A stretch of DNA of 64,000 nucleotides from Rotaria socialis (Eukaryota; Rotifera; Eurotatoria; Philodinida; Philodinidae). Below are positions 13,075 to 25,210 of the stretch, piece by piece; position 1 is the first letter of the stretch; each line of letters begins with the position of its first letter. The DNA is taken from NCBI GenBank assembly GCA_905331475.1, contig CAJNYU010004544.1, positions 85,253-149,252 of the forward strand, read 5' to 3'. The position numbers were made by a program, and so were the translations under genes. The notes under the pieces were generated by a model that made no database searches, was not told where the DNA came from, and was given only the letters and a program-made list of their open reading frames with translations.

Positions 13075-14668
13075 TTCGGTTTTTTACCAATCTGAAAGCA
13101 AAGGCTTTTATTCGTTAGATTTCTTTGATAATATTTGAAAACTTAAAAAAACACTCAATGAATTTTAAAGTAAAAATGTTTATAGAAATGGATATATGTA
13201 TATATATATATATATATATTATTGACAATCTATAGAAAGAAATGGCAATAAGAAAAAAAGAAAAAATAGCTTGAAATATATTCATACATGGTTTTATCCA
13301 AACATAATCGTAGATAAAAAACAGATGACCAATAATATTTTTCGCAACAATTCTGATTATTTGAGTCTCTATTGTACAATGCAAACATGATCTAACAGAG
13401 AAGTTTCTTATAGATGACTCAGTTGATTTGATTGTTGTCTACTGACATCTCGTATCGTATTTTATTGTTATATGTCTATATGTATTAGTAAGACGATGGA
13501 AACTGTTGTAGTTCACGCGAAACATTAATGTTAAGGTATTTTGTAAACAAAACCATAATTACTAATAACAGAATTTTTTCTACAAAAATAAAATAAAGAA
13601 AAATGTATTCGTACTGACTCTAACTTATATCAAAATTACACATTACAAGATGTTGATTGATCTATAGCAATAAACCTGTCGTAGTACAATCAGGGTTCAT
13701 TATTTCTTAGTACTAAAGTAAAAGATACGCGGTAGATCTAGGAAAGAGATGGTATGAGACGTAGAGTTCTTCTCGTTTAATTGGCTAGTTTATTCCATGC
13801 GATGCCACAAGAATGAAGGCTTTTGATCAAGTAGTTGTACCGAGACAATTACTACATTACCACTAATTTGTAATACAATTGATAATGCATGCAGTAAATG
13901 TAATTATGTATCTTAATTAGAAGTTAGATAGCCATCACATGATGAAGTTTTAAAATGTTAATTTTTTTGCGAATCGTTGTCTATCGGTTTTTTACAAGCA
14001 ACCGATCGCGGGAACCACAGCGTTACTCGTACAATTTTGTAAAATCAATATAAAACTATTGGATGAATCCAAATGCAAACCGTATTTTTTCAAGTAGTAC
14101 GAGAACGAGCACTATATTAAATAGCTTTTAATAAAAATGAATAAAGAGGCATAGAAATAAATTGTTTTTAGTATAAATTCGTCGCTGAAGGAGTTTTCAA
14201 GGATTTCGAAAATCAATAAAAAGTAACCATACTGATTTGCACACATTATTAGCAGTAAATATAACCAAAATACATACATTGGACTTTTAAAAAAATGGTC
14301 AATCTACAATTCATAATATTGACTTTTGTATTATAAATTCTAAAGGGATTTACCCTCTTTTTTTCTCTAAAAGCTGATATCCATTTGCCACCATTGTATA
14401 GTTTTACCTTTTGATTATCTAGTTTTTACTGTTCTGTGGAAAATCTTTTGAATTCTTTGGTAAAAATCAGATTTTTCATCATCGAAAATACTAAATTATT
14501 CTAAAATGCTTTTTACGCTTTGATGAGATTGATTTATTTATCGTTTTGTTTTTGTGGTTGGCCAATTCGAGATGAAAATCTGAATGATGAAGAAGATCCA
14601 TCTATTTTACCGAACAAATGAAACCGAGACAATCTAGACAGTTTATGTCTTGCATGATAAAATAATAA
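13075..14668. other. Intergenic, 1.6 kb
   Basis: Upstream of the AF9/ENL start. Contains a (TA)n tract at about 13197-13219 and otherwise unremarkable AT-rich sequence. No coding region or RNA gene supported. Confidence 0.5.
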
Positions 14669-14944
14669 CCCAGGTCGAGCATTACGGCTACCAGAAACGG
14701 TCGTATACGGCCGTAAACGTTAACGTATACTGCCGTTTCCTGCCGTTTCTCACCGTAAATGGCCGTAACTTGACGTTTTGGTATGCACCGTATTACGGCC
14801 GTAATTAATCGTGTCGTAAACGGTTACCAACGACCGTAATGTGGTCGGATATTTCCGTATCCGATCGTTTATGGCACGATACAAAACGACCGTAATACGG
14901 TGCATACCAAACGGCCGTGTACGATACAAGTTGATCGACCTGGG
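14669..14944. repeat. GC-rich palindromic island with terminal inverted repeats (MITE-like)
   Basis: A 276-bp island, strikingly richer in CG than its surroundings. Its ends are a perfect 10-bp inverted repeat: CCCAGGTCGA at 14669-14678 and TCGACCTGGG at 14935-14944. Inside, variants of the self-complementary word ACGGCCGT recur many times, and a perfect 21-bp inverted repeat pairs 14778-14798 with 14890-14910. This looks like a small non-autonomous or foldback transposon, but no target-site duplication was found, so the class is unknown. An open frame on the minus strand across it is a by-product of the repeated words. Confidence 0.6.
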
Positions 14945-15435
14945 AAGGCTAATAAATAATCGATTGCTTTTTATTTTTGATTGATCAAGATAGCGAAAAT
15001 GAACAAGACTCTTTAGAATCATGTAATAAGGATGGAAATCAAAGAGATCAACTTAAAGAGTAGATATTATTTTAATTTACTCATTACTGGCTTTATTAAC
15101 TTGGAAAATTTTTAATATTTCATAATTATGTTTTTTCTTCGTCTTATTCTGAATAAATTCAATCTACTTTACTAACATCATAATCATAAATCAGAACGAT
15201 GATGATAATATGAATCAATTCGATTGTTTTCATTAGAGCAAACCTTGTTGCCCTGTAGTTAATTACTGTATTGATTTATTTGCTTATGTGTCATTTATCA
15301 ATGATCAAGAATTCGAAAAAAAGTTCGTAATTTAAAAGATCAATCGATATTGCTCACTACTGGAATGCAACAAGAAAGTCAATATTATGTTTAATATCGA
15401 AAAACAGTATAAATTGATAAATTAGAACTATTAAG

Positions 15436-16486
15436 CAGGGGTCGCAACGGGTCGCCCGACCCGGTGGACCGGTGAAAATTTTCTGTCGGTCCGGGCGGGC
15501 CACGTATTTCTTCGGTCCACCCGGACCGGCTTGCTTTATTTTTTTTTCTTATGAATCGAACATAACTGGTGTGTCAGCATAAATGGCGGTCTCAATATTT
15601 CTTCAATATTCCTTTCAGCTTTCATAGTTTCGGACTGACTTTTATACCAAAAGATTCAGCCTTGAATGCTCTACAAAACCATAGAAAAAATGGATCACAT
15701 GGAGATAGAAACAAAGCAATTATTGTAGTAATACTTCTAACAAACATCGATATCAACTTTAAAGAACTTGTATTCAAATTAATTTGCGTTTTTTCTTGCT
15801 AGTGAAACCCTTTTAGAAAGCTTCAAAGTAATATTTCTGATGCGATGATGAGCGCACTATATAATGAAACATACGAAAGAATATTTCAACAAAAAAAGAT
15901 TGACAAAGCATTCAGTTTTTGGTCATTTAGTNACAGAAATACAAGAAGGTGTAGTTCGTGCTCTAAAGTTGCTCATGTTACTTGTTTTGAGTATTACTGC
16001 CACAATTTTTTTGTTTCTATCTCCATACGATTCATTTTTTATGGTTTTGTAGAGCATTCAAGGCTGAATATTTGGGTAAAAAAGTCAGTCCGAAACTGTG
16101 AAAGCTGAAAGGAATATTGAAGAAAAATTGAGACCGCCATTTTTGCCGATGCATCCGTTACTTATGATATTTTTGGTTATCATATGAATTATGTGATCTT
16201 ATGAAATTTATTAAGAAATCAAAGTCATACTGTGTACGTGTAGGTAACTTCTTTTAAATACTGCATTAAGTTTCAATCTTATTAATCTCAAATATGATTA
16301 AAAGATAGTTCATCGGATTATGTCGGTGCGGTCCGGTCCGGTCCGGTCCGGTCGGTCCAGACAAATCAACGGGTCGGGTTGGACCGAACTGTTGTGATTA
16401 ATGTGTCGATCCGGGCGGGTCCATCTAACTGACGGGTCGCAACGGGCCGGGCCGGTCCATGAAAAGTTGGACCGTTGCGACCCCTG
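15436..16486. mobile_element. Non-autonomous hAT-superfamily element with 8-bp target duplication
   Basis: A 1,051-bp element bounded by 15-bp perfect terminal inverted repeats (CAGGGGTCGCAACGG at the left, its complement at the right). It is flanked by an exact 8-bp direct duplication, CTATTAAG, at 15428-15435 and 16487-16494. TIRs starting CAGGG with an 8-bp duplication are the hallmark of hAT elements. The subterminal regions are packed with GGTCCGG-type words (for example 16326-16358). Two internal arms, about 15582-15748 and 15975-16144, are inverted copies of each other with scattered differences. The element therefore folds into a long stem. No transposase reading frame is present, so it would depend on an enzyme in trans. 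There is one N at 15932. Confidence 0.9.
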
Positions 16487-19400
16487 CTATTAAGATAGGA
16501 TGAAAAATGTTTATTTAAAAATATATTTAAAAAAAGAATTCATCAAGAAACGGAGATTACATCAGATTATCACATTGAAGTACGTATATGATTTGAAAGC
16601 AAAATAATAATATAAGTCAAATTATACTTCAAATATCTTCGAAAAGATTATATAATTTAAAATTTTTTCATCAAATAACAATGTTTCTATTAATTAGTTG
16701 GATAAATCATAAGTGGACTTGCAAAATCAGGTATTGAAAAAAATCAACAATAAGCATTAAAAAATGTCTGATTAAGATACATGCCAATGAATAGTAATTA
16801 TTCACTACTGAGAGAACTAGAGTTTTATATGATTGATTACTAGTCGTACACATTTCCTAATAAGAAAAGGTATATTAAACAACCTTGAGAATGCTGTTAT
16901 TCTTTTCATAAAAACTAAAGAATTGTGTAATGATTTATATTGTCACATTCTAGGCATATACAGATAAAGTGAAGTATTCAAAACTTTAAGTACACCTATG
17001 ATAAAAGTACATCTTTATACAACAGGTAATGTGCATATGATATATCACATACATTTTTTTCTATGAAAAAGTTTCTTTGTAAAGCATTTTCTTCGACCAT
17101 CCTGGTGTCTTGATAGGTGGAGCATGGTTTTTCGAAAATTCGTAGGTGAAATCTTTCTTATCTGACAGTAATAGTAGTACAGTGCGAAGGTTAAGTTTCA
17201 CTTTTGATAAAGGTCGCACCTGTGGTGAAATGGTGACGAAGAAGAAAACATTTTCTGCGACTATCATGCAAAAAAAACCAACGATCACGCACACAACATT
17301 TGGTTTTTATGTATCTTAGAAAAGATAAGTTGTTTTACTGTATCATGACCTTCAGTTCATGTACTACGACAAGCCTTAATAAACTTTGTGTTAAAATCTA
17401 TAGTAATTCATCGATAAAGTATTTATAAAAAGAATTGATTTCGAAATCATAATAATCCATGGTCAATTCGATTGAATGACTCAAATAAGCATGATGCATC
17501 GATTGAAACATCAAGCGGTTACTATAACAAAGAGAACAAACAGAACATACATGCTATGGAAGATATCTATTTATTTTGCGTGTTCTGTCTTGTATCCATA
17601 ACTACAATATGCCACAAGTACACACCTACTACGAGTCGAAGCTGATTTTCAGCTGAAACGAATTAATTTTATAACGATTGTGATTCATCTTCATGCTTCT
17701 CATTCTTTTTTTGTCATCCTATCTTGAAGAGAAACACTAAGCAAACGAACTATTTTTTTCGACTAGAAAAATATATGTCTGTTGTGCGACAACACTGCAT
17801 ACGATAAATGATAAACGTTCACACACATATTTTAATAACAATATGAAACAACGAAAAACAAAACAACACTTGATTATACATCGAGCTGATGCACAACCAT
17901 GGGACGACTTCGTCACAGATACAAATACTTCGTCGACGACAGAAAACGATATGAAATGATGAAATACTAACAGAGAAAACAAATTAACATTGATATTGGC
18001 AATTATGAATCGAAGAAAGTTATCTCTTTGATATACATGCAATAGGTGCTCATTTGATACTGTCCATAAAAGTAACTCAAGTAATCTCATTGTTTTTATT
18101 TTTACTATTTTTTTTATAAATGATGATGAATACTTTTGTATAATTTACTGTTTATGTTTTGTATAAACTCTAAACAATTGTTATCTGATATTATTTAATA
18201 AAGAGTTTTTTTATTTGATCATATTCTACAAAGGATTAAATTTTGCATATGTGTGGTCGGTAGGTGTTACTGAAAAACAAATGAAGAATTGTAAGCTTCT
18301 AAATAAATAAAACGAATTACACATGTTTATAGTCAAACTCTGTGATCACTTTAAAGCATTTTAAAATATGCAGATGCAATGAAAAACTATGGAATCGTGT
18401 ATATTTTGTCCTCATCGATTAAAGGTCGATTTGACCCATGAGGTCATGCACTGGAAAAGTTTAAGTTTGGTTGTTTCATGTTTAAAAGCTATTGGATAGA
18501 TTAAGTGAGTGTTGTAGTGAGAAAGAAGGAGTAACGACGCAGCTTTCGAAAAAGATCCACGAAAGGATTACCTTTCAGTTTAGAAATAAGGCGTTGAAAC
18601 TTCTCGAACTAAGCGCAGGTTTATTATTGTTAATTATTGTGATCCATAGAGTTTTGAGAAAAGAAAAAAGCATCTATCAAGCTTCTACACGAGTTCTTCA
18701 CAGCGAAAAACGACGCATCTGACAAAGGTATTCAATATAGAACATATTAGTCGATAGGAAGCCTCTGATCATCCCGAGCTTTCACATCACATGAACCTTC
18801 AGTGCACAAGTTTATTAGTCATATCGTCCTTGAATCAATAATAACAGTCAAATTTATTGCACTAAAATATGCACGGCAACACGCTTTTTCATTGCATATT
18901 TATCTTTGAATACTTTAAGGGCGTACATGATATGTTTCGATTCGTATCGTGCAGAGTTGTTTACGGTGATATGTTCTATTGGTATAAATTTTCAAAAGTT
19001 ATATATATATATATATATGAACTAAAATTGAAGCATCTTTAATTTATTGAATTTATGACTTTCAAGTTTACAATCAAGTATATGAATACTTTCTGTTTTA
19101 TTGAACGTGAGTTCAATCTTTTTATGTTGCACCTTAAACAATTAAAACAAATGGAGAGACGTAACGGCTCTAGTCAAGCACTCCCAGAACGTGTATACAT
19201 AAATATCCAAGAATAACATCAAGTATTATAAAATACGCAATAGAATGCATTGATGCGCAGTAGAAATATTATTGTGCAATAAGAACAATAGATCGAGGTC
19301 AATATCTATATTATTTGACCTTGGGAGAACAAAAGCGAATCTAGAATAGCTAAATGAAAAGAAAGAATTGTAAGCTTTTCCCGTGCAACTGGTGTTGTAG

Positions 19401-21357
19401 AATATCTACGCCAAAATGTTTTTTTCGTCTTGAATAGTCTAACATTGCTTTTGTTCTCTTCCTCTCAACTACTCAGCTGTTGCTTCAATGAGAAATACTT
19501 GTACTTTCTTACTCACACTAACATAAAATCTTTGCTTTTCGACACAAAAAAAATACTTAAATAATAAGTCAATATAATTAATAAGAGAGAGCTTCCAAAC
19601 GAATTTATTTCGCCAGAAAATCTTTGCATTTGATGATTTCTTTATTGAAGACAAAAGGATCCGATAAAGTAAAAAACTTCTTGAACTCGTCTGAGAGTAA
19701 AAATTTTTGAGAAAATAGTAATCCTCATAAGAATATTTTACGTCTAATCAATAGTCTAGTCTTGTTAATTTTACTGCTCAAAATGTTTTAGATAGAGCTA
19801 GTCTGTATTCGACGACAATACTCAGAATGTTTATATCTCATATCTTAGCATCAAAATAAACAGTTAATTAAAATCTCATACGAAGTTCCTTTGTAAAATT
19901 TTGTTTACATATCAAAACATGATGGCAAAAAAACGATTGTTCATCAACTCCGAAAGAAAAGAATGAAGAAAATGACAATCATATTCTTGTGTACTCAAAA
20001 AATGAGTACACACTAGATTCGGTCAGTGTCCAGCCGTTCGGCCGTTAACACGATAACTCTTGAAAGCCTCATCCAATTGTCTTGAAATTTTGTACACAGA
20101 ATGATCTCATCAATATCTCAGTCGAGTTCGAAGATGAGAAGGATCCGTCAAGAAATGGCTGAGTTATCGAAAAAATTGTCAGTATTGACCAGACCGTCCC
20201 TGAGGGGGTGGGGTACAGGGATTTTTTCAAAAAAAATTTTTTTTCTCAGAATTATTCAAAACATATAAATCGACTCAGTTTTTGCAGTACACATAACAAT
20301 CGGATGCGAATCCGATGTTTCCTCATTTTTTATAATTGAATTCGACTAATAAATATAATGCTTACTTATGTCTATTCGTAAAGATTTTTAAGATAATCAT
20401 TAAACAGCAATTTTTACAATAGCTGTTAAATTATGTTTATTTTGTTGCAGTGATTTCATTAGTTTAATAAACAATGATAAAAGCAGATAATATCAATTTA
20501 ATTCTAAGCAGTGATGTATGAAGTTCGAGTGAAAATATATAACCTTTAACAAAATTTCAATCTATAAAATTTTCAATGAATGAACTAAAATTTAGCGAAT
20601 TAATTTTGATCAAGATTGACATGTATTTGACAAAGAAAATTAATTGCATTAAAACGAGAATTTTGAGAATAAAATGTAACATACAGTAAATATCAATCAC
20701 ACTCTTCAAATACTTTTATAACTAATTCATTTGGCATTATCTCGAATATGTGGTGATATGATCAACATACTTTCTTCTAATTAAAAACAATTGATTTTAA
20801 TTTATATCAAAAGATACAATTCATAAAATATCTTCAGTCAATATGCAGTACAACCATGTCATTCGTTCAGTTCGGTTTTATCAATTTCAACAAAACGTGT
20901 TTTCTATTGGCGGTAATGCGGAACTCATTAAGCAGACACTCAATAAAATATGATAAGAATAGTCGATGGTGCAATATCTGACATATATCTTCATAAAAAT
21001 AGAAAAGTTTTCCTTTGGTGCTCCATATCTATAATTTCCAAAGCAAGATACAGTACTTTTGGATTGCTATAGAATCGTTGACATCCGTTCATCAAACATG
21101 AAAGCTATATTCTGTTTTATCGTTGTTCAAAAAAATCAAGTTTTTCATCTGAACCAACTTGATTTGTAATCCAAAAGAAGAAAGAAAACAAACGAAAGCG
21201 AAAATTAAAAAACAAAACACATAAATAATCTTGCATAGAACCAGTTATTAGAACAAAAGAAAATATCTATCTAATTCTTTACATATATATATCACATAGT
21301 TTTTTTATGAAATAAAATTCACGCAGATAAATTTTAAAACCAAATTTATGTTTATTT
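16487..21357. other. Gene-poor stretch, 4.9 kb
   Basis: No gene supported. AT-rich, with a (TA)n tract at about 19000-19018. At 19988-20012 there is a hairpin with a 10-bp perfect stem (TGTGTACTCA) and a five-A loop, followed by a more GC-rich block to about 20330, which may be a repeat fragment. A minus-strand open frame at 17061-17294 has somewhat coding-like composition but no recognisable similarity or splice context. Confidence 0.45.
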
Positions 21358-22356
21358 TTATTTTGTAGACTGTTCATGAGAATTAGTTGTTGATGAGGAT
21401 GTTTGAGAATTTAGATTAGCTAAGATTGAACGAAGTTGTTGCCATGTTTGTTCATTTAACTGACGAGCTAGTGAGCCTAAAAACAATTCTTGATCAGTTG
21501 TATTCGGTGTTGGTATTGGAAGGGTAGAAGAATGAAAAGATGCTAATGGTAAAACATTCGGCGATTTGATTCCTGTCTTTTTAATAATTTCAACTCTATT
21601 GTTAGCAGTCGATGATATGGTGGATTCGAGCTGCTTTCGTTGTTTTGGTATTTCACTGTCCCATCGTGTTTGCAAACCATAAATAGGTAATTTCATTTGA
21701 TGATCATTAAGCATCAATCGCACACAATGAGTTTGTATATTAGCAACATCACGTGTTGCTGCTAATGCTATTTCATCAAAATCGTCAATACCATCATGAT
21801 CAGCATCGAAACCAGCACGTGTAAATGGTAAATTTTGCGAGCTAACAATTTTTTTCATTGTCTGTATCGGTGAAATATTTGTATTACTACTTGTTTGATT
21901 ATTATGATTATTAGTATTACTACTATCATTATCATTATCATCATTGTCATCGACATCATCGTCATCATCATCGGATTCCTCAATTGGCTGTTTCATACGA
22001 CGTTTTTTATAATTTTGTCGTCGACGATATTTAACATAAAGGAGTAATATACGACGATATACACGTCGAACATCACCAGCTAACACAGATTCACCTTGCT
22101 TTGATATTTGATCAAAATAATGTGATATGATCCGTTTTAAAGACTTTAAAGTATCAACAAGTTGATTTAGTTTCAATAAATTCTGTAAAGCGACTGCATT
22201 TGAACCAGATTTAGTATAATCAACATTATTTATTGAACTTGAAGAGCCTGATGGAGAAAAGCGCGTACGACCGCCATTAGTTAATGCAAGCTTTTTACTA
22301 TTAAAACGATTTGATGACGATGACGATGATGATGATGGTAGTGAAGTACTACTCAT
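21358..22356 (-). CDS. Unrecognised protein with acidic tract and DxDxDG-type motif
   Basis: A single open frame of 332 codons from ATG 22356 to the stop at 21358. I do not recognise the family. The N-terminus is Ser-rich. Residues about 65-125 are predicted helical and very basic at the end (VYRRILLLYVKYRRRQNYKK). An Asp/Asn-rich tract follows, then a segment FDADHDGIDDFDEI that resembles a calcium-binding loop of the thrombospondin type-3 or EF-hand kind, and a polar tail. A good acceptor (CTTTAG) lies just 5' of the ATG, so an upstream non-coding or coding exon may exist. In the same orientation as TOLLIP upstream. The composition and continuous length support a real gene, but no function can be assigned. 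Confidence 0.6.
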   Translation of the reverse strand: MSSTSLPSSSSSSSSNRFNSKKLALTNGGRTRFSPSGSSSSINNVDYTKSGSNAVALQNLLKLNQLVDTLKSLKRIISHYFDQISKQGESVLAGDVRRVYRRILLLYVKYRRRQNYKKRRMKQPIEESDDDDDDVDDNDDNDNDSSNTNNHNNQTSSNTNISPIQTMKKIVSSQNLPFTRAGFDADHDGIDDFDEIALAATRDVANIQTHCVRLMLNDHQMKLPIYGLQTRWDSEIPKQRKQLESTISSTANNRVEIIKKTGIKSPNVLPLASFHSSTLPIPTPNTTDQELFLGSLARQLNEQTWQQLRSILANLNSQTSSSTTNSHEQSTK

Positions 22357-23279
22357 ACTCCCTAAAGATAAAAAGGGCACGATCTGAAGACAAATAAATA
22401 AAAACAAATAAAATATCTAAATAAGTCAATCTAAATGAGTAATTATATAAGTATGCAAGGAATATTATCATGCTGTAGGCTTTTTTATTTTAAATTCATT
22501 AACAGATGATTCTATTTGTTTAATTGACTTGATATTTTAAAAAAAGTGAAGCATTAGCAAAAATATTTTTTAACCATCAGTAAATGATAAACTAGATAAT
22601 AACCGCAAGAAATGCACTTTTGTATTAGTTCAATCTTATGGGAATATATTTGTTGCTGACTACAGTGATTTGATAACGATATTATTTCGTGATCAGTTGC
22701 GTTGTGACTATAAATGCCATCAAGATTTTATACATCTTTTGTCATATTATAGACTGCAACAGCTACAAATCGAGATACAACGCAATGTTGTGTATGAATA
22801 CGAATTCAATTTTGTTGTTTGTTAAATCATTTTTTTTCTTTATTGTAAACGATGAATAAATGTTGTTTTGATTTGATCATGTCTATTCTAACAAATAAAA
22901 TGAAACTAAATCCTTTCGTGCATTTATTACAAAAAAAAGAAGAACAGAAAAATAAACCAACTCGTACTGCAGAATCTTCTTGAACACCACCCGAGAACGT
23001 TAATTCAATAGACTAAATACTTATTATCATTTGTCATAAAATCTCCTTTCTAGTGAAATGTTACCATCTAAAATAAATATTGGTGTGTTCGATAAAGCGT
23101 GCATGATACACATTGGTTGTTTACATGTATGTATAATGTCTTTTTTTATTTTTTTCGTTTTTTCTCAGTTGAAAGCATTAAAAATAAAAGAAAACAAATG
23201 AAGCACATGTACATGAATATGCACAAATAAAGATTTATGCTCGATTTTGAAAAGAAAAAGAATACAAATACAAAAATAA
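22357..23279. other. Intergenic between TOLLIP and the unknown acidic gene
   Basis: About 0.9 kb of AT-rich sequence separating two minus-strand genes. It should hold the TOLLIP 3' untranslated region and the promoter of the downstream gene. Nothing further recognised. Confidence 0.5.
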
Positions 23280-24746
23280 TTAAGCAATATTTTGTAAAAG
23301 ATAATTCACAACAAGATCTTTATTTCCGTGATGTTCATCAAGTAAATCAGTTATAACCTGTCGAGCAACTGTAGGAAACATTTCTTCGATTGTTCGTATA
23401 TCTTCAGGTGAATATGGTGGTGGCGGTGGTTTGGGTACTGCTGATGGCGAATGTTCTGTTGCCGGTTGATGATTTTGTTCTGTCATAATAGCTGATTGGT
23501 TGGATAATGCATGTGCAGCATGACTACTTGCCATATTTAGATTGCCATCAGAGTTCACAGCAGTTGTATCATTTGAACTTGCTACTGCAGAGTAGTTCAT
23601 TGGGCGCACTGGCTATAAAAACAATAGAAAGAAAAGCAAAATATCAGATATCAATAAGTGATTTTTTGCTAAGAAAAAAGACAGAATGACTAAACAAAAT
23701 TCAAATACGCACGAAATCATTAGACTGTTGATCATTTGTGTCAGAAATCATCTGATCGTTTCTCGACTACATCAATAATAAATATTTTGTTTTGAATAGA
23801 AATGATTTGATTAAGTATTTTGTTTTTTAGAAACTTATTTCATAGAAAATATCTCGTAATTCAATTTTAAACAGATTTACCGTAAAACTCATAATAATCA
23901 GAATATCTCCTTGATTTTCGTTTGCAGTTGTTTCTCGGCCCATTAATGGATACCAATGTTGTCGTGTCTCACCTTCCATAACTTCACGTGGTATCATTAT
24001 TTCAGATTCACCAATAAAACTATCTTCAGTAAAATTACGCTATAACATTAACAAAATTAATCATCAAATTCATATGGAAATAAAGCAATTTACTTGATCA
24101 TACACTTCTAAATGTATTCTATCCATTCCTTTAAATAAATTACTAAACAAAACGATTCACGGTACAAAAAGTGACAATTCTTAGAAGCCTTTCTCACATG
24201 CGATATGAAGCTTTCCATTGCGGATTTTTTCCACCGCCAGTTGCTGTCGGCGTATCATGAGCAGCATGACCAATTCGAAAACTAACATACGGATCCATTT
24301 TGATCAAACCTAATAAACCTGAACTTTTTACTAGTTTTGCCTAAATAGATAGAAATTCATTTTTTCTTCATTGAACAAAAATGAAATTTACCTCGGCGAT
24401 TGTTAATGTAAAATACCCAAGAAAATTTGGATTGTGCAAAATTTGTTGTTGCTGTAGTTGACCAGGTGGGTAACCTTGTCTGCTAGTATATCCAGCCGGA
24501 TTATAAATTTGTGGTTGTGCAATTTGTATACGAAGAAAATCTTGTGGAAGATCCCCAAGCATAACCTAGAATGAATATTTGAATTGTTTGAGTTTATTAA
24601 AATAACAAAAATAATTGACATACTCGTGATCGATAATCGGTAAACTTTGGTACCATATTATCATTGATAGAAGATGTAGCTGCATAATTTGAATAAGTTG
24701 CTCCTGCAGAAGCAGTACAGTTTGAAGAAGCAGTAGCTGAAGCCAT
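23280..24746 (-). CDS. TOLLIP: Toll-interacting protein (TOLLIP)
   Basis: Seven exons splice in frame to 344 residues: 24746-24624, 24565-24392, 24340-24198, 24142-24094, 24039-23881, 23766-23713, 23612-23280. Residues about 43-54 (VMLGDLPQDFLRI region) match the N-terminal Tom1-binding segment. Residues about 88-215 form a C2 domain with LVKSSGLLGLIKMDPYVSF, HDTPTATGGGKNPQW and IHLEVYD. The last 43 residues are a CUE ubiquitin-binding domain (EDIRTIEEMFPTVARQVI, ending with a di-leucine helix). TOLLIP is an endosomal adaptor that links ubiquitinated cargo to phosphoinositide membranes and Tom1, and also tunes innate immune signalling and selective autophagy. It is divergently arranged with IK. 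All three family domains are present in order, so the assignment is firm. Confidence 0.95.
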
Positions 24747-25210
24747 TTTGTTTAATGTTTTTGATAATCAAAATGCCTTTATGGGAGAGACAAAAATAAA
24801 AATAGGAATGAATCATTTTACTTACTTTTTTGTTTAATGAGTTATTCAAGAAAGTAAATATTAAAATAAATATACAAATATATTCGTCAATAACAAAACT
24901 CTCATTAGTTCGAGACGACTTCGATCATGAATTCAAATATCAAAAATATGTCGACGAAATAGATTGCGATTATAGATGTCGTATGTAAAATCAAAATTCA
25001 AGATTATTTTGGAAATTTGGAGAAAAATCAGTAAAAGAATCAGAAATATTTGTTTTGAAAGGAATATTTATTCATTTATTTTGTAATAAATAATAACATT
25101 GGCCTATAAATTCAGCCATTGATTTTTGTTATGTTGATTTTGACTGACTTGCCAATTTGCCAATTCTGAATGTCTGGAAACTTCATTCAATTCACTGATT
25201 TGACTCAATA
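24747..25210. promoter_or_regulatory. Shared divergent promoter region of TOLLIP and IK
   Basis: The start codons of TOLLIP (minus, 24746) and IK (plus, 25211) are 464 bp apart and point away from each other, so both promoters must fit in this interval. No TATA box is obvious at either end. A role as a single bidirectional promoter is inferred from the spacing only. Confidence 0.5.

Noticed and set aside
14750..15022. 90-codon minus-strand frame
   Set aside because: It lies over the ACGGCCGT repeat island and reflects repeated words, not a protein.
17061..17294. 77-codon minus-strand frame with coding-like composition
   Set aside because: No recognised family and no convincing donor or acceptor; isolated in a gene-poor region.
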